From Burkholderiales bacterium (GTDB taxonomy: Bacteria; Pseudomonadota; Gammaproteobacteria; Burkholderiales; SG8-39), in assembly GCA_016649475.1 (NCBI GenBank), contig JAENXP010000051.1:1-9341 (forward strand): a stretch of DNA of 9,341 nt, written 5' to 3'. The notes beneath the pieces were generated by a model. The model saw nothing but the letters and a program-made list of their open reading frames with translations, was not told where the DNA came from and ran no database searches. Every line of letters starts with the position of its first letter. The first letter of the stretch is position 1. The position numbers and the translations under genes are program-made. Of the stretch, positions 1 through 9,341 are shown piece by piece.

Positions 1-2334
<2,334 letters not shown>

Positions 2335-2338
<4 letters not shown>

Positions 2339-2366
2339 CGAAATTCGAAAGTAGCGGCGGTATAAT
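2335..2366 (+). promoter_or_regulatory. candidate sigma70-type promoter for eno-ftsB
   Basis: The 60-bp gap between kdsA and eno contains a perfect TATAAT at 2361-2366. A TTGACG at 2335-2340, overlapping the kdsA stop codon, is the best -35 match, but the spacer is 20 bp, longer than the usual 16-18, and no TGn extension precedes the -10 box. A start point near 2373 would give a leader of about 26 nt. The -10 box is directly seen; promoter activity is inferred. Read-through from pyrG-kdsA is also possible, as I see no terminator in the gap. Confidence 0.5.
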
Positions 2367-2377
2367 TTAACGCCTGA

Positions 2378-3681
<1,304 letters not shown>

Positions 3682-3682
<1 letters not shown>

Positions 3683-3999
3683 TGCGCCTCTTATCCATCG
3701 TTTTCGTTGCGCTGATCGTATTGCTGCAGTACCCGCTGTGGCTGGGCAAGGGCGGCTGGCTGCGCGTGTGGGAAATCGATCGCCAGGTCACTGCGCAAAA
3801 GGACGGGAATGCCGGATTGCGCGTGCGCAACGACGCGCTCGACGCCGAAGTGCGCGATTTGAAGCAGGGCTACGATGCGATCGAAGAACGTGCCCGCTAC
3901 GAGTTGGGCATGATCCGGCAGGACGAGATTTTCTTTCATATCCTGGAAAAGACGCCGGTGATCAAGGCGCCTGAGCCGGCGGCCGCGAAACGGCAGTAA
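3682..3999 (+). CDS. ftsB: cell division protein FtsB (septum formation initiator family)
   Basis: FtsB is a small bitopic inner-membrane protein that joins FtsL and FtsQ in the divisome and helps activate septal peptidoglycan synthesis by FtsWI. The 105-aa product, close to the 103 aa of E. coli FtsB, has a short cytoplasmic N-terminus, one membrane segment (about residues 3-21, [20 protein letters not shown]), then a periplasmic coiled-coil stretch (about 30-72) rich in charged heptads. The family-typical [17 protein letters not shown] block sits at about 73-89. The C-terminus is a Pro/Ala/Lys-rich tail. The start ATG shares its A with the eno stop codon (TGATG) and has no clear ribosome binding site of its own, so translation is probably coupled to eno. 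The eno-ftsB adjacency is common in proteobacteria, which supports the call for this weakly conserved protein. Confidence 0.93.
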
Positions 4000-4049
4000 A
4001 GTAGATCTTGGATAAAAACCAAGGCCAAACTGTCTATGCTTTTATCCAT

Positions 4050-4100
4050 AACCGTGTTTCCCAGACGGATACGCTTTTCATCCGTCTGGGAAACACGGTT
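4050..4100. repeat. perfect 21-bp inverted repeat with 9-nt loop; probable transcription-ending hairpin
   Basis: The arms 4050-4070 and 4080-4100 are exact reverse complements (left arm begins AACCGTGTTTCCC, right arm ends GGGAAACACGGTT), separated by the loop ACGCTTTTC. The hairpin begins 50 bp after the ftsB stop and is the obvious place for the eno-ftsB transcript to end. No T-run follows either arm, so it is not a textbook intrinsic terminator. It could instead stabilise a 3' end, work with Rho, or be a copy of a dispersed palindromic repeat. The structure is directly seen; the role is inferred. Confidence 0.7.
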
Positions 4101-4157
4101 GGCGCGCAGAGCGCGCAATGCTTGCCATCCGCAGGCGATCGCATTTGAGACGCTGTA

Positions 4158-4163
4158 TATAAT
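4158..4163 (+). promoter_or_regulatory. candidate -10 box upstream of the SAF oxidoreductase gene
   Basis: A perfect TATAAT lies within the AT-rich stretch TGTATATAATTGCAAATTTT, the most AT-rich part of the gap. It is 27 bp upstream of the ATG at 4191. No convincing -35 hexamer lies 16-18 bp upstream, so an activator or a weak -35 must be assumed. An AGGA at 4175-4178 is the best ribosome binding site but sits 12 nt from the ATG, which is long. Confidence 0.4.
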
Positions 4164-4190
4164 TGCAAATTTTCAGGATCGACACGCACA

Positions 4191-5555
4191 ATGAATCTCT
4201 TTAGCAAACTGAGGCAGCGCGAGGCCGATGGCAAACCCTTGCGCGTAGGTCTGATCGGCGCGGGAAAATTCGCCGCCATGTACCTGGCGCAGGTAGGCAG
4301 GACGCCGGGTGTGCATCTGGCCGGCATCGCCGACCTCGCGCCCGCCGGAGCCAAAGCCAACCTGGAGCGGGTGGGCTGGAAAGCCGAGCAGTTCGGCGCT
4401 GCGTCCCTGGATGAGGCGCTGGCCAAGGGCAACACTCACCTCGGCGAGGACTGGGAAGCTCTGGTGGCGCATCCGCAGATCGACATCATCGTCGAATGCA
4501 CCGGCAATCCGCCCGCCGCGGTCGAGCATTGCCTGGCAGCATTCGCCCATGGCAAACATGTGGTCAACGTCACGGTGGAAGCCGATGCCTTCTGCGGGCC
4601 GCTGCTGGCGCGCAAGGCGCAGGCGGCCGGCGTGGTGTACAGCCTCGGCTACGGCGATCAGCCGGCGCTGATTTGCGAACTGGTCGACTGGGCGCGCGCT
4701 GCCGGCTTTCCCGTCGTTGCCGCCGGGCGGGGGCACAAGTGGCTGCCGCATTTTTCCGAATCCACGCCCGACACGGTGTGGGATAACTGGGGGCTCACGC
4801 CGGAGCAGGCCAAAACCGGCGGCCTCAACCCGAAAATGTTCAATTCGTTTCTCGATGGCTCCAAGCCTTCGATCGAGAGCACGGCCGTGTGCAATGCGAC
4901 CGGGCTGGTCGCGCCGCCCGACGGCCTCACCTATCCACCCGCCTCGGTGGACGACATTCCCTTCGTGTGCCGGCCCATCGCCGAAGGCGGCGTGTTGCAT
5001 CAGAAAGGCCAGGTCGAGGTGATTTCAGCGCTGGAGAAGGACGGGCGCGTCATTCCCTACGATATCCGCATGGGCGTGTTCGTGGTGTTCGAGGGCGATA
5101 CCGAGTACATCCGCAATTGTTTCGAGGAGTACATGGTGCGCACCGACCCCAGCGGCCGCTATGCCTGCCTGTACAAGCGCTGGCATCTGATCGGGCTGGA
5201 GCTGGGCATTTCGGTCGCAGCGGTGGGACTGCGCGGCGAAGCTACCGGCGCTGCCACCTGTTTCAATGCCGACGTGATCGCGACCGCCAAGCGCGACCTC
5301 AAACCAGGCGAAATGCTGGATGGGGAGGGCGGCTACACAGTCTGGGGCAAGCTGTTTCAAGCGCAGAAATCGCTGGCCTATGGCGGCCTGCCGTTGGGAC
5401 TCGCACACCAGGTCAAGCTGGTGCGCGCGGTGAAAAAAGGGCAGTCGCTTACCTGGGCCGATGTGGCGATGGACGAACGCCTTCCGGCCTACAAGGTACG
5501 GCGCGAAATGGAAGCCCTGTTTGCGCAACCCGCAGTGCGCGCCGCTGCCGCCTGA
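4191..5555 (+). CDS. NAD(P)-dependent oxidoreductase-like protein with C-terminal SAF domain, substrate unknown
   Basis: The 454-aa product starts with a Rossmann fold: LRVGLIGAGKFA (17-28), a GxGxxA dinucleotide-binding loop like those of homoserine dehydrogenase and Gfo/Idh/MocA proteins. The strand-end IIVECTGNPPAAVEH (99-113) and KHVVNVTVEADAFCG (122-136) follow the same fold pattern. The middle (about 150-355) is the presumed catalytic or oligomerisation region, containing GRGHKWLPHFSEST (179-192). The C-terminus (about 359-428, from NADVIATAKRDLKPGEML) looks like a SAF domain, the small beta-clip fold also found in sialic acid synthases and FlgA. For that reason such proteins are sometimes mislabelled as FlgA or homoserine dehydrogenase; neither fits the whole protein. 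No signal peptide or membrane segment is seen. The gene stands alone between an upstream hairpin and a convergent operon, so neighbours give no pathway clue. Domain architecture is fairly sure; reaction and substrate are not known to me. Confidence 0.8.
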   Translation: MNLFSKLRQREADGKPLRVGLIGAGKFAAMYLAQVGRTPGVHLAGIADLAPAGAKANLERVGWKAEQFGAASLDEALAKGNTHLGEDWEALVAHPQIDIIVECTGNPPAAVEHCLAAFAHGKHVVNVTVEADAFCGPLLARKAQAAGVVYSLGYGDQPALICELVDWARAAGFPVVAAGRGHKWLPHFSESTPDTVWDNWGLTPEQAKTGGLNPKMFNSFLDGSKPSIESTAVCNATGLVAPPDGLTYPPASVDDIPFVCRPIAEGGVLHQKGQVEVISALEKDGRVIPYDIRMGVFVVFEGDTEYIRNCFEEYMVRTDPSGRYACLYKRWHLIGLELGISVAAVGLRGEATGAATCFNADVIATAKRDLKPGEMLDGEGGYTVWGKLFQAQKSLAYGGLPLGLAHQVKLVRAVKKGQSLTWADVAMDERLPAYKVRREMEALFAQPAVRAAAA

Positions 5556-5590
5556 ACGGCGGTTGCCGGCGCGTTCCTAGGCCGGGTTAT
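5547..5590. terminator. weak dyads between convergent genes, possible bidirectional terminator
   Basis: Only 39 bp separate the stop of the SAF oxidoreductase from the stop of the convergent MCE gene. Two small GC-rich dyads occur: CCGCC (5548-5552) with GGCGG (5558-5562), spanning the stop codon, and CCGGC (5566-5570) with GCCGG (5581-5585). Neither is followed by a T-run, so this is only a plausible location for termination of the two converging transcripts. Confidence 0.22.
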
Positions 5591-5594
5591 CGGT

Positions 5595-6563
5595 TCATTC
5601 TCCGGGCCCGGGCCCGGGTGCCGGTTTGCCAAATAGCAGCAGGCGCGGGTTCTGCTCCACTTGCTGGCTGATGCGGCGCAGCGACGCGGTCACTTCGCGC
5701 AACTCTGCGAGGAGCAGTTGCATTTCCGGCACAATCTCGGCGCCGGCCTCGCGCAAATCGGCGCGCGCGCCGGCCAGCGTATTGCCGGCGCCGGTCAGGG
5801 TCGCGTTCGCGTCTGCCATAGCCGCGCTGGCGCTCTGGCCGGCGCGGGCGAGTTCGCTGCTCATGCGATCGAATCCGTCTGCGCTTTTCTGCATGCGTTC
5901 CACCAGGCGGGGCAGGTCGTCGCTAAAGCGCGCGCTGTTCTCCAGGGTGCGCGCTGCGTTGCTCAAGCCGGTATCGATCGTGGCAGAGCGCGCCGCCAGC
6001 GTTCGCGACAGAATTCGCAGGTCGGCCAGGGTCTGCTTGAAATCGCGCCGGCTGCCTTCGTCCAGCAGCGCGACCAGGCTCTCGCTGCCCCGGTTCAGAT
6101 TGGTCAGCAATGTGGTAATCGCGCTGTCCAGGCGCACCATGAGTGATGGTCCGCTGCGAATCACCGGATACGCCTCTCCCGGACGTGCCACGAGTTCGGG
6201 AGAAGCGCTGCTGCCGCCCGAGAGTTCGACGTAGGCGATGCCGGTCAGGCCCTGTACCCGCAGCACGGCCACAGTATCCTGTTTCACCGGTGTGCCGCGC
6301 TCTATGTCCAGCGTCAGCTGGACTTGCTCGACATGCGCGGATGCAAGCGCCATCCGGCGTACCCGACCGACTTCGACGCCGCGATACCTGACCGGCGCGT
6401 CGCGGCTCAATCCGGATACGGATTCGTCCATGTAAGTCTGATAAGTGTCGTACGCCCTGCGATAGGCGCCGCCGCTCGACAGCCAAAGCACGCCTGCGAT
6501 CAGCGCGGCACCGAGCGCGAGCACGAACACGCCGACCAGGGCGAAATTTACCTTCTCTTCCAT
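5595..6563 (-). CDS. MlaD-family MCE-domain lipid transport protein
   Basis: MCE proteins bind and move lipids across the periplasm in complex with an MlaE-type permease and MlaF-type ATPase. The 322-aa product has a short cytoplasmic end (MEEKVNF), one membrane anchor (about 8-29), and an MCE domain at about 40-117 with the typical VSGLSRDAPVRYRGVEVGRV and QGLTGIAYVELSGG segments. The remaining two hundred residues are mostly predicted helix or coiled coil, and the protein ends with the family-like NPRLLLFGKP followed by a PGPGPGE tail. It is much longer than E. coli MlaD (183 aa), mainly in this C-terminal helical part. The start ATG at 6563 overlaps the ATPase gene by 16 bp; a longer in-frame opening upstream (to 6707) lies inside the ATPase gene and shows no homology. 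It is the last gene of the operon. Not named mlaD, because it may be a paralogous system. Confidence 0.92.
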   Translation of the reverse strand: MEEKVNFALVGVFVLALGAALIAGVLWLSSGGAYRRAYDTYQTYMDESVSGLSRDAPVRYRGVEVGRVRRMALASAHVEQVQLTLDIERGTPVKQDTVAVLRVQGLTGIAYVELSGGSSASPELVARPGEAYPVIRSGPSLMVRLDSAITTLLTNLNRGSESLVALLDEGSRRDFKQTLADLRILSRTLAARSATIDTGLSNAARTLENSARFSDDLPRLVERMQKSADGFDRMSSELARAGQSASAAMADANATLTGAGNTLAGARADLREAGAEIVPEMQLLLAELREVTASLRRISQQVEQNPRLLLFGKPAPGPGPGE

Positions 6564-7351
6564 GCCTGCTCGCGCGCGGCGCGGCCGCGCGGCCCGTAAA
6601 AATACTCCCGGATCAGCGGATCCTGCGAGCCGGAGAGTTCGTTCATGGTGCCGATGCCGAGGATATGTCCGCCGCCCAGCACCGCCACGCGGTCCGCTGC
6701 CCGCCACAGCAGGTCGAGATCGTGTGTGACCATCATGATGGTAATGCCCAGCGCATCGCGCAGCTGGCGCACCAGCTCGTCTATGCCGCTGGCGCTGAGC
6801 GGATCGAGCCCCGCGGTCGGCTCGTCGAGCAGCAGCAGTTCGGGATCCAGTGCCAGGGCGCGCGCCAGCGCCGCGCGCTTGCGCATGCCGCCGGAGAGTT
6901 CGCTCGGATACTTGGCCCCCGAGTCCGGCGGCAGGCCGGTAAGGGCGATCTTGAGCGTAGCGATCTCGTCTATCAGAGTGCGGCCCAGCGCTGTGTGTTC
7001 GCGCAGCACCATGCCCACGTTTTCTTTCACCGTGAGCGAGCTGAACAGCGCCCCGCGCTCGAACATGACACCCCAGCGGCGGCGCAGCGGCAGCGCGTCC
7101 TCGTCACTCAACCCTACCACTTCGCGGCCGAACACCCGGATCGAGCCCGATGCCGGCCGCTGCAATACTATGGTTTCGCGCAACAGCGTCGACTTGCCGC
7201 AACCGCTGGTTCCGACCAACGCGAAAATTTCGCCGGGGCGCACCGCCAGACTCACGTTCTCATGCACCACGGCGTTGCCGAAACGCGTGTTCAGGCCGCG
7301 GATATCGATCACCGAGTCGGTGGCCTGCGCCGGCGCCAGTGCGCTGTTCAT
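6548..7351 (-). CDS. MlaF-like ABC transporter ATP-binding protein
   Basis: This is the cytoplasmic ATPase that powers the MlaE-type permease encoded just upstream. The 267-aa product has Walker A GTSGCGKST (47-55), signature LSGGM (152-156), Walker B LLLLDE (172-177), the D-loop AGLD (180-183) and switch His210 in VTHD. MlaF-like features are the GALFSSLTVKENV segment (100-112) and the short C-terminal tail. At the position of the usual Q-loop Gln before GALF there is Glu98 (MFERGALF, codon GAG), which is unusual for an ABC ATPase. The start ATG overlaps the permease stop as ATGA and the 3' end overlaps the MCE gene by 16 bp, so all three are likely one translationally coupled transcript. 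Family assignment is secure. Whether it serves phospholipid retrograde transport like MlaF or another lipid is inferred only. Confidence 0.94.
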   Translation of the reverse strand: MNSALAPAQATDSVIDIRGLNTRFGNAVVHENVSLAVRPGEIFALVGTSGCGKSTLLRETIVLQRPASGSIRVFGREVVGLSDEDALPLRRRWGVMFERGALFSSLTVKENVGMVLREHTALGRTLIDEIATLKIALTGLPPDSGAKYPSELSGGMRKRAALARALALDPELLLLDEPTAGLDPLSASGIDELVRQLRDALGITIMMVTHDLDLLWRAADRVAVLGGGHILGIGTMNELSGSQDPLIREYFYGPRGRAAREQAWKRR

Positions 7352-8484
7352 ATGTCGAGCCAGCTGAAGGCAATGGAAAACATCGCGTCGGTCACGATCA
7401 CGAGGAACACGGACTGCACCACGCTGAGCGTAGTCTGACGGCCGACGCTGTCGGCGCTGCCGCCGACCTGAAACCCCTGATAACAGCCCACCAGCGCGAT
7501 GATCACGGCGAACACCGGCGCCTTGCCGATGCCGATCAGAAACGAGGTCAGGCTGATCGCCTCGTCCAGACGGTCGAAGAAAGCGCCGAAACTGACGTCC
7601 AACTGGGCGCGAGCCATGATCATGCCGCCCAACACCCCCATGACATCGGTATAAAGGGTCAGCAGCGGCAGCGCCACGACCAAGGCCAGCATTTTGGGCA
7701 GTACCAGCAGTTCCAGCGGCCCCACGCCTATGGTGCGCAGCGCGTCGATCTCCTCGGTCACTTTCATCGTGCCGATCTGCGCCGTATAGGCGGAACCGGA
7801 GCGTCCCGCGACGATGATGGCGGTGAGCATGGGCGAGAGCTCGCGTACCATCGACAGACCCACCAGGTCGACGACATAGATATTCGCGCCGAACTGGCGC
7901 AGCTGCTCCGCCCCCTGATAGGCGATCACGATCCCCATGAGGAACGATAGCAGCCCGGTGATGGGCAGCGCCTCGAATCCGGAAACCTGCAGGTTGTAGG
8001 CTATGGCGCGCCAGCGGATGCGGTCCGGCCGCGCGACCGAGCGCATCAGCGCGACGATGCTCTCGCCGAGAAACGCAAGCATGCCGAATGCGTTTGTCAG
8101 GCTGCGCCAGGCCTGGCGTCCGATTCTCGCGAGCAGGCCCGGCCTTGCCTCGAATTGCACTGCGACTTCGCGCGAGGCGATCAGCTGCAGCAGCGCCTCG
8201 AATTCCGGCCGCAATCCGCGCAACTGCACGCTGCGCCCGCTTTGCTTCAAGGCGCGCACGGTTCGATGCAGCAGCCAGGCACCGGAGGTGTCCATCGCGC
8301 TCACCGCGGACGCATCTATCGTCATTTCGCCGCGATCGGGCCAGCTAAGGCTCGCCAGTCTTGGTTCCAGTTGTGAGATTCCGCGCAATACCCAGGCTCC
8401 CGCGCAATGCAGTTCCTGCGCGGTGCTTCCGGATCTGATATCCGCTCCGGTTTCGGGGTCGGGTTCGAGTCGGGCTGTCATCAT
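7348..8484 (-). CDS. MlaE-like lipid ABC transporter permease with N-terminal STAS domain
   Basis: This inner-membrane permease of the Mla/MCE type has 378 aa, longer than E. coli MlaE (260 aa) because of an N-terminal extension. Residues about 25-112 resemble a STAS domain, with MTIDASAVSAMDTSGAWLL (54-72), like free-standing MlaB. A linker and amphipathic helix follow. The MlaE core (about 135-378) has several membrane segments and the family blocks VRELSPMLTAIIVAGR (213-228), MKVTEEIDALRTIGV (240-254) and YQGFQVGGSADSVG (335-348). The fusion would provide the MlaB function in cis. Tandem ATGs sit at 8484 and 8481. The second has a better-placed AGG upstream, and an in-frame stop 12 codons before the first rules out a longer form. 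It is the first gene of a three-gene operon. Confidence 0.93.
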   Translation of the reverse strand: MMTARLEPDPETGADIRSGSTAQELHCAGAWVLRGISQLEPRLASLSWPDRGEMTIDASAVSAMDTSGAWLLHRTVRALKQSGRSVQLRGLRPEFEALLQLIASREVAVQFEARPGLLARIGRQAWRSLTNAFGMLAFLGESIVALMRSVARPDRIRWRAIAYNLQVSGFEALPITGLLSFLMGIVIAYQGAEQLRQFGANIYVVDLVGLSMVRELSPMLTAIIVAGRSGSAYTAQIGTMKVTEEIDALRTIGVGPLELLVLPKMLALVVALPLLTLYTDVMGVLGGMIMARAQLDVSFGAFFDRLDEAISLTSFLIGIGKAPVFAVIIALVGCYQGFQVGGSADSVGRQTTLSVVQSVFLVIVTDAMFSIAFSWLDI

Positions 8485-8568
8485 CCTGGCCGCAGCGGGA
8501 GCGCCTGGCTGCGCGCTTTACCCAGGGCACTTGCAGTGGTCCCTCAATGGCTCTCTGACTGAGAAGCT

Positions 8569-8598
8569 ATCGTATGCCGCGGCGCCGTGTATTGACAA
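8569..8598 (-). promoter_or_regulatory. candidate sigma70-type promoter of the lipid transport operon
   Basis: Read on the minus strand, TTGTCA (8598-8593, 5 of 6 matches to the -35 consensus) is followed after 18 bp by TACGAT (8574-8569, 4 of 6 matches to the -10 consensus). A start near 8562 would give a leader of about 78 nt before the permease ATG. The match is moderate and the role inferred. Confidence 0.4.
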
Positions 8599-8605
8599 GC
8601 GTCAA
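8592..8605. promoter_or_regulatory. small dyad in the divergent intergenic region, possible operator
   Basis: TTGAC-AAGC-GTCAA is a 14-bp interrupted palindrome with 5-bp arms. It lies between the divergent permease and SDR-like genes and overlaps the candidate -35 box of the minus-strand promoter, a position where a repressor could act. The arms are short enough to arise by chance. On the plus strand the TTGACA within it has no good -10 partner at normal spacing. Confidence 0.25.
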
Positions 8606-8683
8606 ACGATTCAGCGCCCTAATGGCACAAGGGCATCGCCGTCCTGATACCATAACTGGCGCGGTTACCGGGGAGCGCGGAAC

Positions 8684-9341
8684 ATGGAACTGAAGATTGC
8701 CGGAAAAACGGGGTTGGTGACCGGGGCGAGCAGTGGCATCGGACGCGGTATTGCGCTGGCACTGGCGGCCGAAGGCGTGCAGCTGGCGATTGTCGCCCGG
8801 CGCAGGACTCTGCTGGACGAAGTCGCGGCCGAGATCGTCGCCAGCGGCGGCGTGCGTCCGATGGTGATCGAGTCCGATCTCATGCAGCCCGACGCGGCGA
8901 GCGCCATAGCGACCGTGGCACTGCGCGATCTCGGTTCCGTCGAGATACTGGTGAACAACGCGGGCGGTAGCCGGAGCTTCGGTGTGGACGCGTCCGAAGA
9001 GCAGTGGGAGGAGGCGCTCACGCTCAACTTCACCCGCCAGCGCCAGTTGGCTCATCAACTGCTGCAACAGATGGTGGCGCGCAACTGGGGGCGCATCATC
9101 AACATCACCGGCAAGTCCGAACCCGATGGAATCAACGGTGCATTCTGCGCCAAGGCGGCGATGCATTCCTGGGCCAAGGGACTGTCGCGCGAGGTCGGCA
9201 AACACGGCATCACGGTGAATTCGATTCCGCCCGGGCGTATCATGAGCGAGCAGATCCTGCGCAACTACACACCCGAATACCGCCAGTGGCAGGCGCAGAA
9301 CGAAATTCCGGTGGGTGCCTACGGCGAGCCGGATGACATCG
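8684..9341 (+). CDS. short-chain dehydrogenase/reductase family protein with atypical active site, 3'-truncated by window edge
   Basis: The open frame runs from an ATG with a good GGGAG ribosome binding site 8 nt upstream to the window end, giving 219 residues of a protein expected to be about 250-265. Landmarks of a classical SDR are the cofactor loop TGASSGIG (13-20), Arg39-Arg40 after the second strand, Asp65 before the third helix, NNAG (91-94), the structural Asn115 in LTLNF, and a PPGRI segment (182-186). The catalytic region is unusual. Where family members have Ser in an INISS-like strand end, this protein has ITG (141-143), and where YxxxK is expected it has AFCAK (153-157), so Lys157 is kept but Tyr is replaced by Ala. 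It may be a non-standard reductase, use another acid, or be a binding protein. The substrate is unknown. It is transcribed away from the lipid transport operon. Confidence 0.88.
   Translation, partial: MELKIAGKTGLVTGASSGIGRGIALALAAEGVQLAIVARRRTLLDEVAAEIVASGGVRPMVIESDLMQPDAASAIATVALRDLGSVEILVNNAGGSRSFGVDASEEQWEEALTLNFTRQRQLAHQLLQQMVARNWGRIINITGKSEPDGINGAFCAKAAMHSWAKGLSREVGKHGITVNSIPPGRIMSEQILRNYTPEYRQWQAQNEIPVGAYGEPDDI

Larger units (their letters stand above)
8485..8683. other. divergent intergenic region
   Basis: These 199 bp separate two divergently oriented genes. They hold the candidate minus-strand promoter and dyad described separately, and at 8671-8675 a GGGAG ribosome binding site 8 nt upstream of the ATG at 8684. 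I see no coding sequence, tRNA or strong hairpin here, and no convincing plus-strand promoter. Confidence 0.5.

Noticed and set aside
4061..4092. CCGTCTG in both arms of the inverted repeat as a true neisserial DNA uptake sequence
   Set aside because: The flanking bases differ from GCCGTCTGAA, only one inverted pair occurs in the window, and nothing else here points to Neisseriaceae. It is kept only as a comparison in the finding on the repeat.
4135..4142. GCGATCGC palindrome, resembling the cyanobacterial HIP1 repeat
   Set aside because: It is a single 8-bp occurrence in a GC-rich noncyanobacterial context and is expected by chance.
6564..6707. Upstream extension of the MCE protein by 48 codons
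   Set aside because: The extension overlaps the ATPase gene, is not MCE-like, and would bury the membrane anchor that begins a few residues after the ATG at 6563.
5626..7950. Several plus-strand open frames opposite the lipid transport operon
   Set aside because: They are Ser/Arg/Ala-rich shadows of the three clearly identified minus-strand genes.
8592..8625. TTGACA as a plus-strand -35 box for the SDR-like gene
   Set aside because: The nearest -10-like hexamer (TAATGG at 8620-8625) is 22 bp away and poor, so no plus-strand promoter is supported.

Overview
The window looks like a chromosomal segment of a GC-rich betaproteobacterium. The main clue is gene order: pyrG-kdsA-eno-ftsB is a familiar betaproteobacterial block, and the protein sequences fit that group. 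I see no tRNA, rRNA, CRISPR array, transposase, integrase or phage gene, so this is mostly core genome rather than an island. Genus cannot be decided from the sequence alone.

Region 1 (1-3999, + strand) is a tightly packed housekeeping run: the 3' part of pyrG (CTP synthase, N-terminus cut by the window edge), kdsA (KDO-8-phosphate synthase), eno (enolase) and ftsB (divisome protein). pyrG/kdsA overlap by an ATGA and eno/ftsB by a TGATG, so each pair is probably translationally coupled. A perfect TATAAT box lies in the 60-bp kdsA-eno gap. The products serve nucleotide supply, LPS inner-core precursor synthesis, glycolysis and septation. KdsA carries the four metal-ligand residues of the metal-dependent class.

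Region 2 (4000-4190) is noncoding. It holds a perfect 21-bp inverted repeat with a 9-nt loop, probably the hairpin ending the eno-ftsB transcript, followed by a TATAAT-like box in front of the next gene.

Region 3 (4191-5555, + strand) is a single gene for a 454-aa NAD(P)-dependent oxidoreductase-like protein with a C-terminal SAF domain. Its substrate is unknown, and it is the least understood intact gene here.

Region 4 (5595-8484, - strand) is a compact three-gene Mla-type lipid transport operon, transcribed permease -> ATPase -> MCE protein with overlapping ends. The permease has an MlaB-like STAS domain fused to its N-terminus. No MlaC-like or PqiC-like periplasmic partner follows. The ATPase has Glu at the position where I expect the Q-loop Gln.

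Region 5 (8485-8683) is a divergent intergenic region with a candidate promoter for the lipid transport operon and a small dyad over its -35 box. Region 6 (8684-9341, + strand, cut by the window end) encodes a short-chain dehydrogenase-like protein. It has a good cofactor-binding motif but lacks the usual catalytic Ser and Tyr.

I did not find a convincing undescribed multi-gene system. The best leads are the SDR-like protein with a degenerate active site, the orphan SAF oxidoreductase, the Q-loop substitution and the long perfect inverted repeat.
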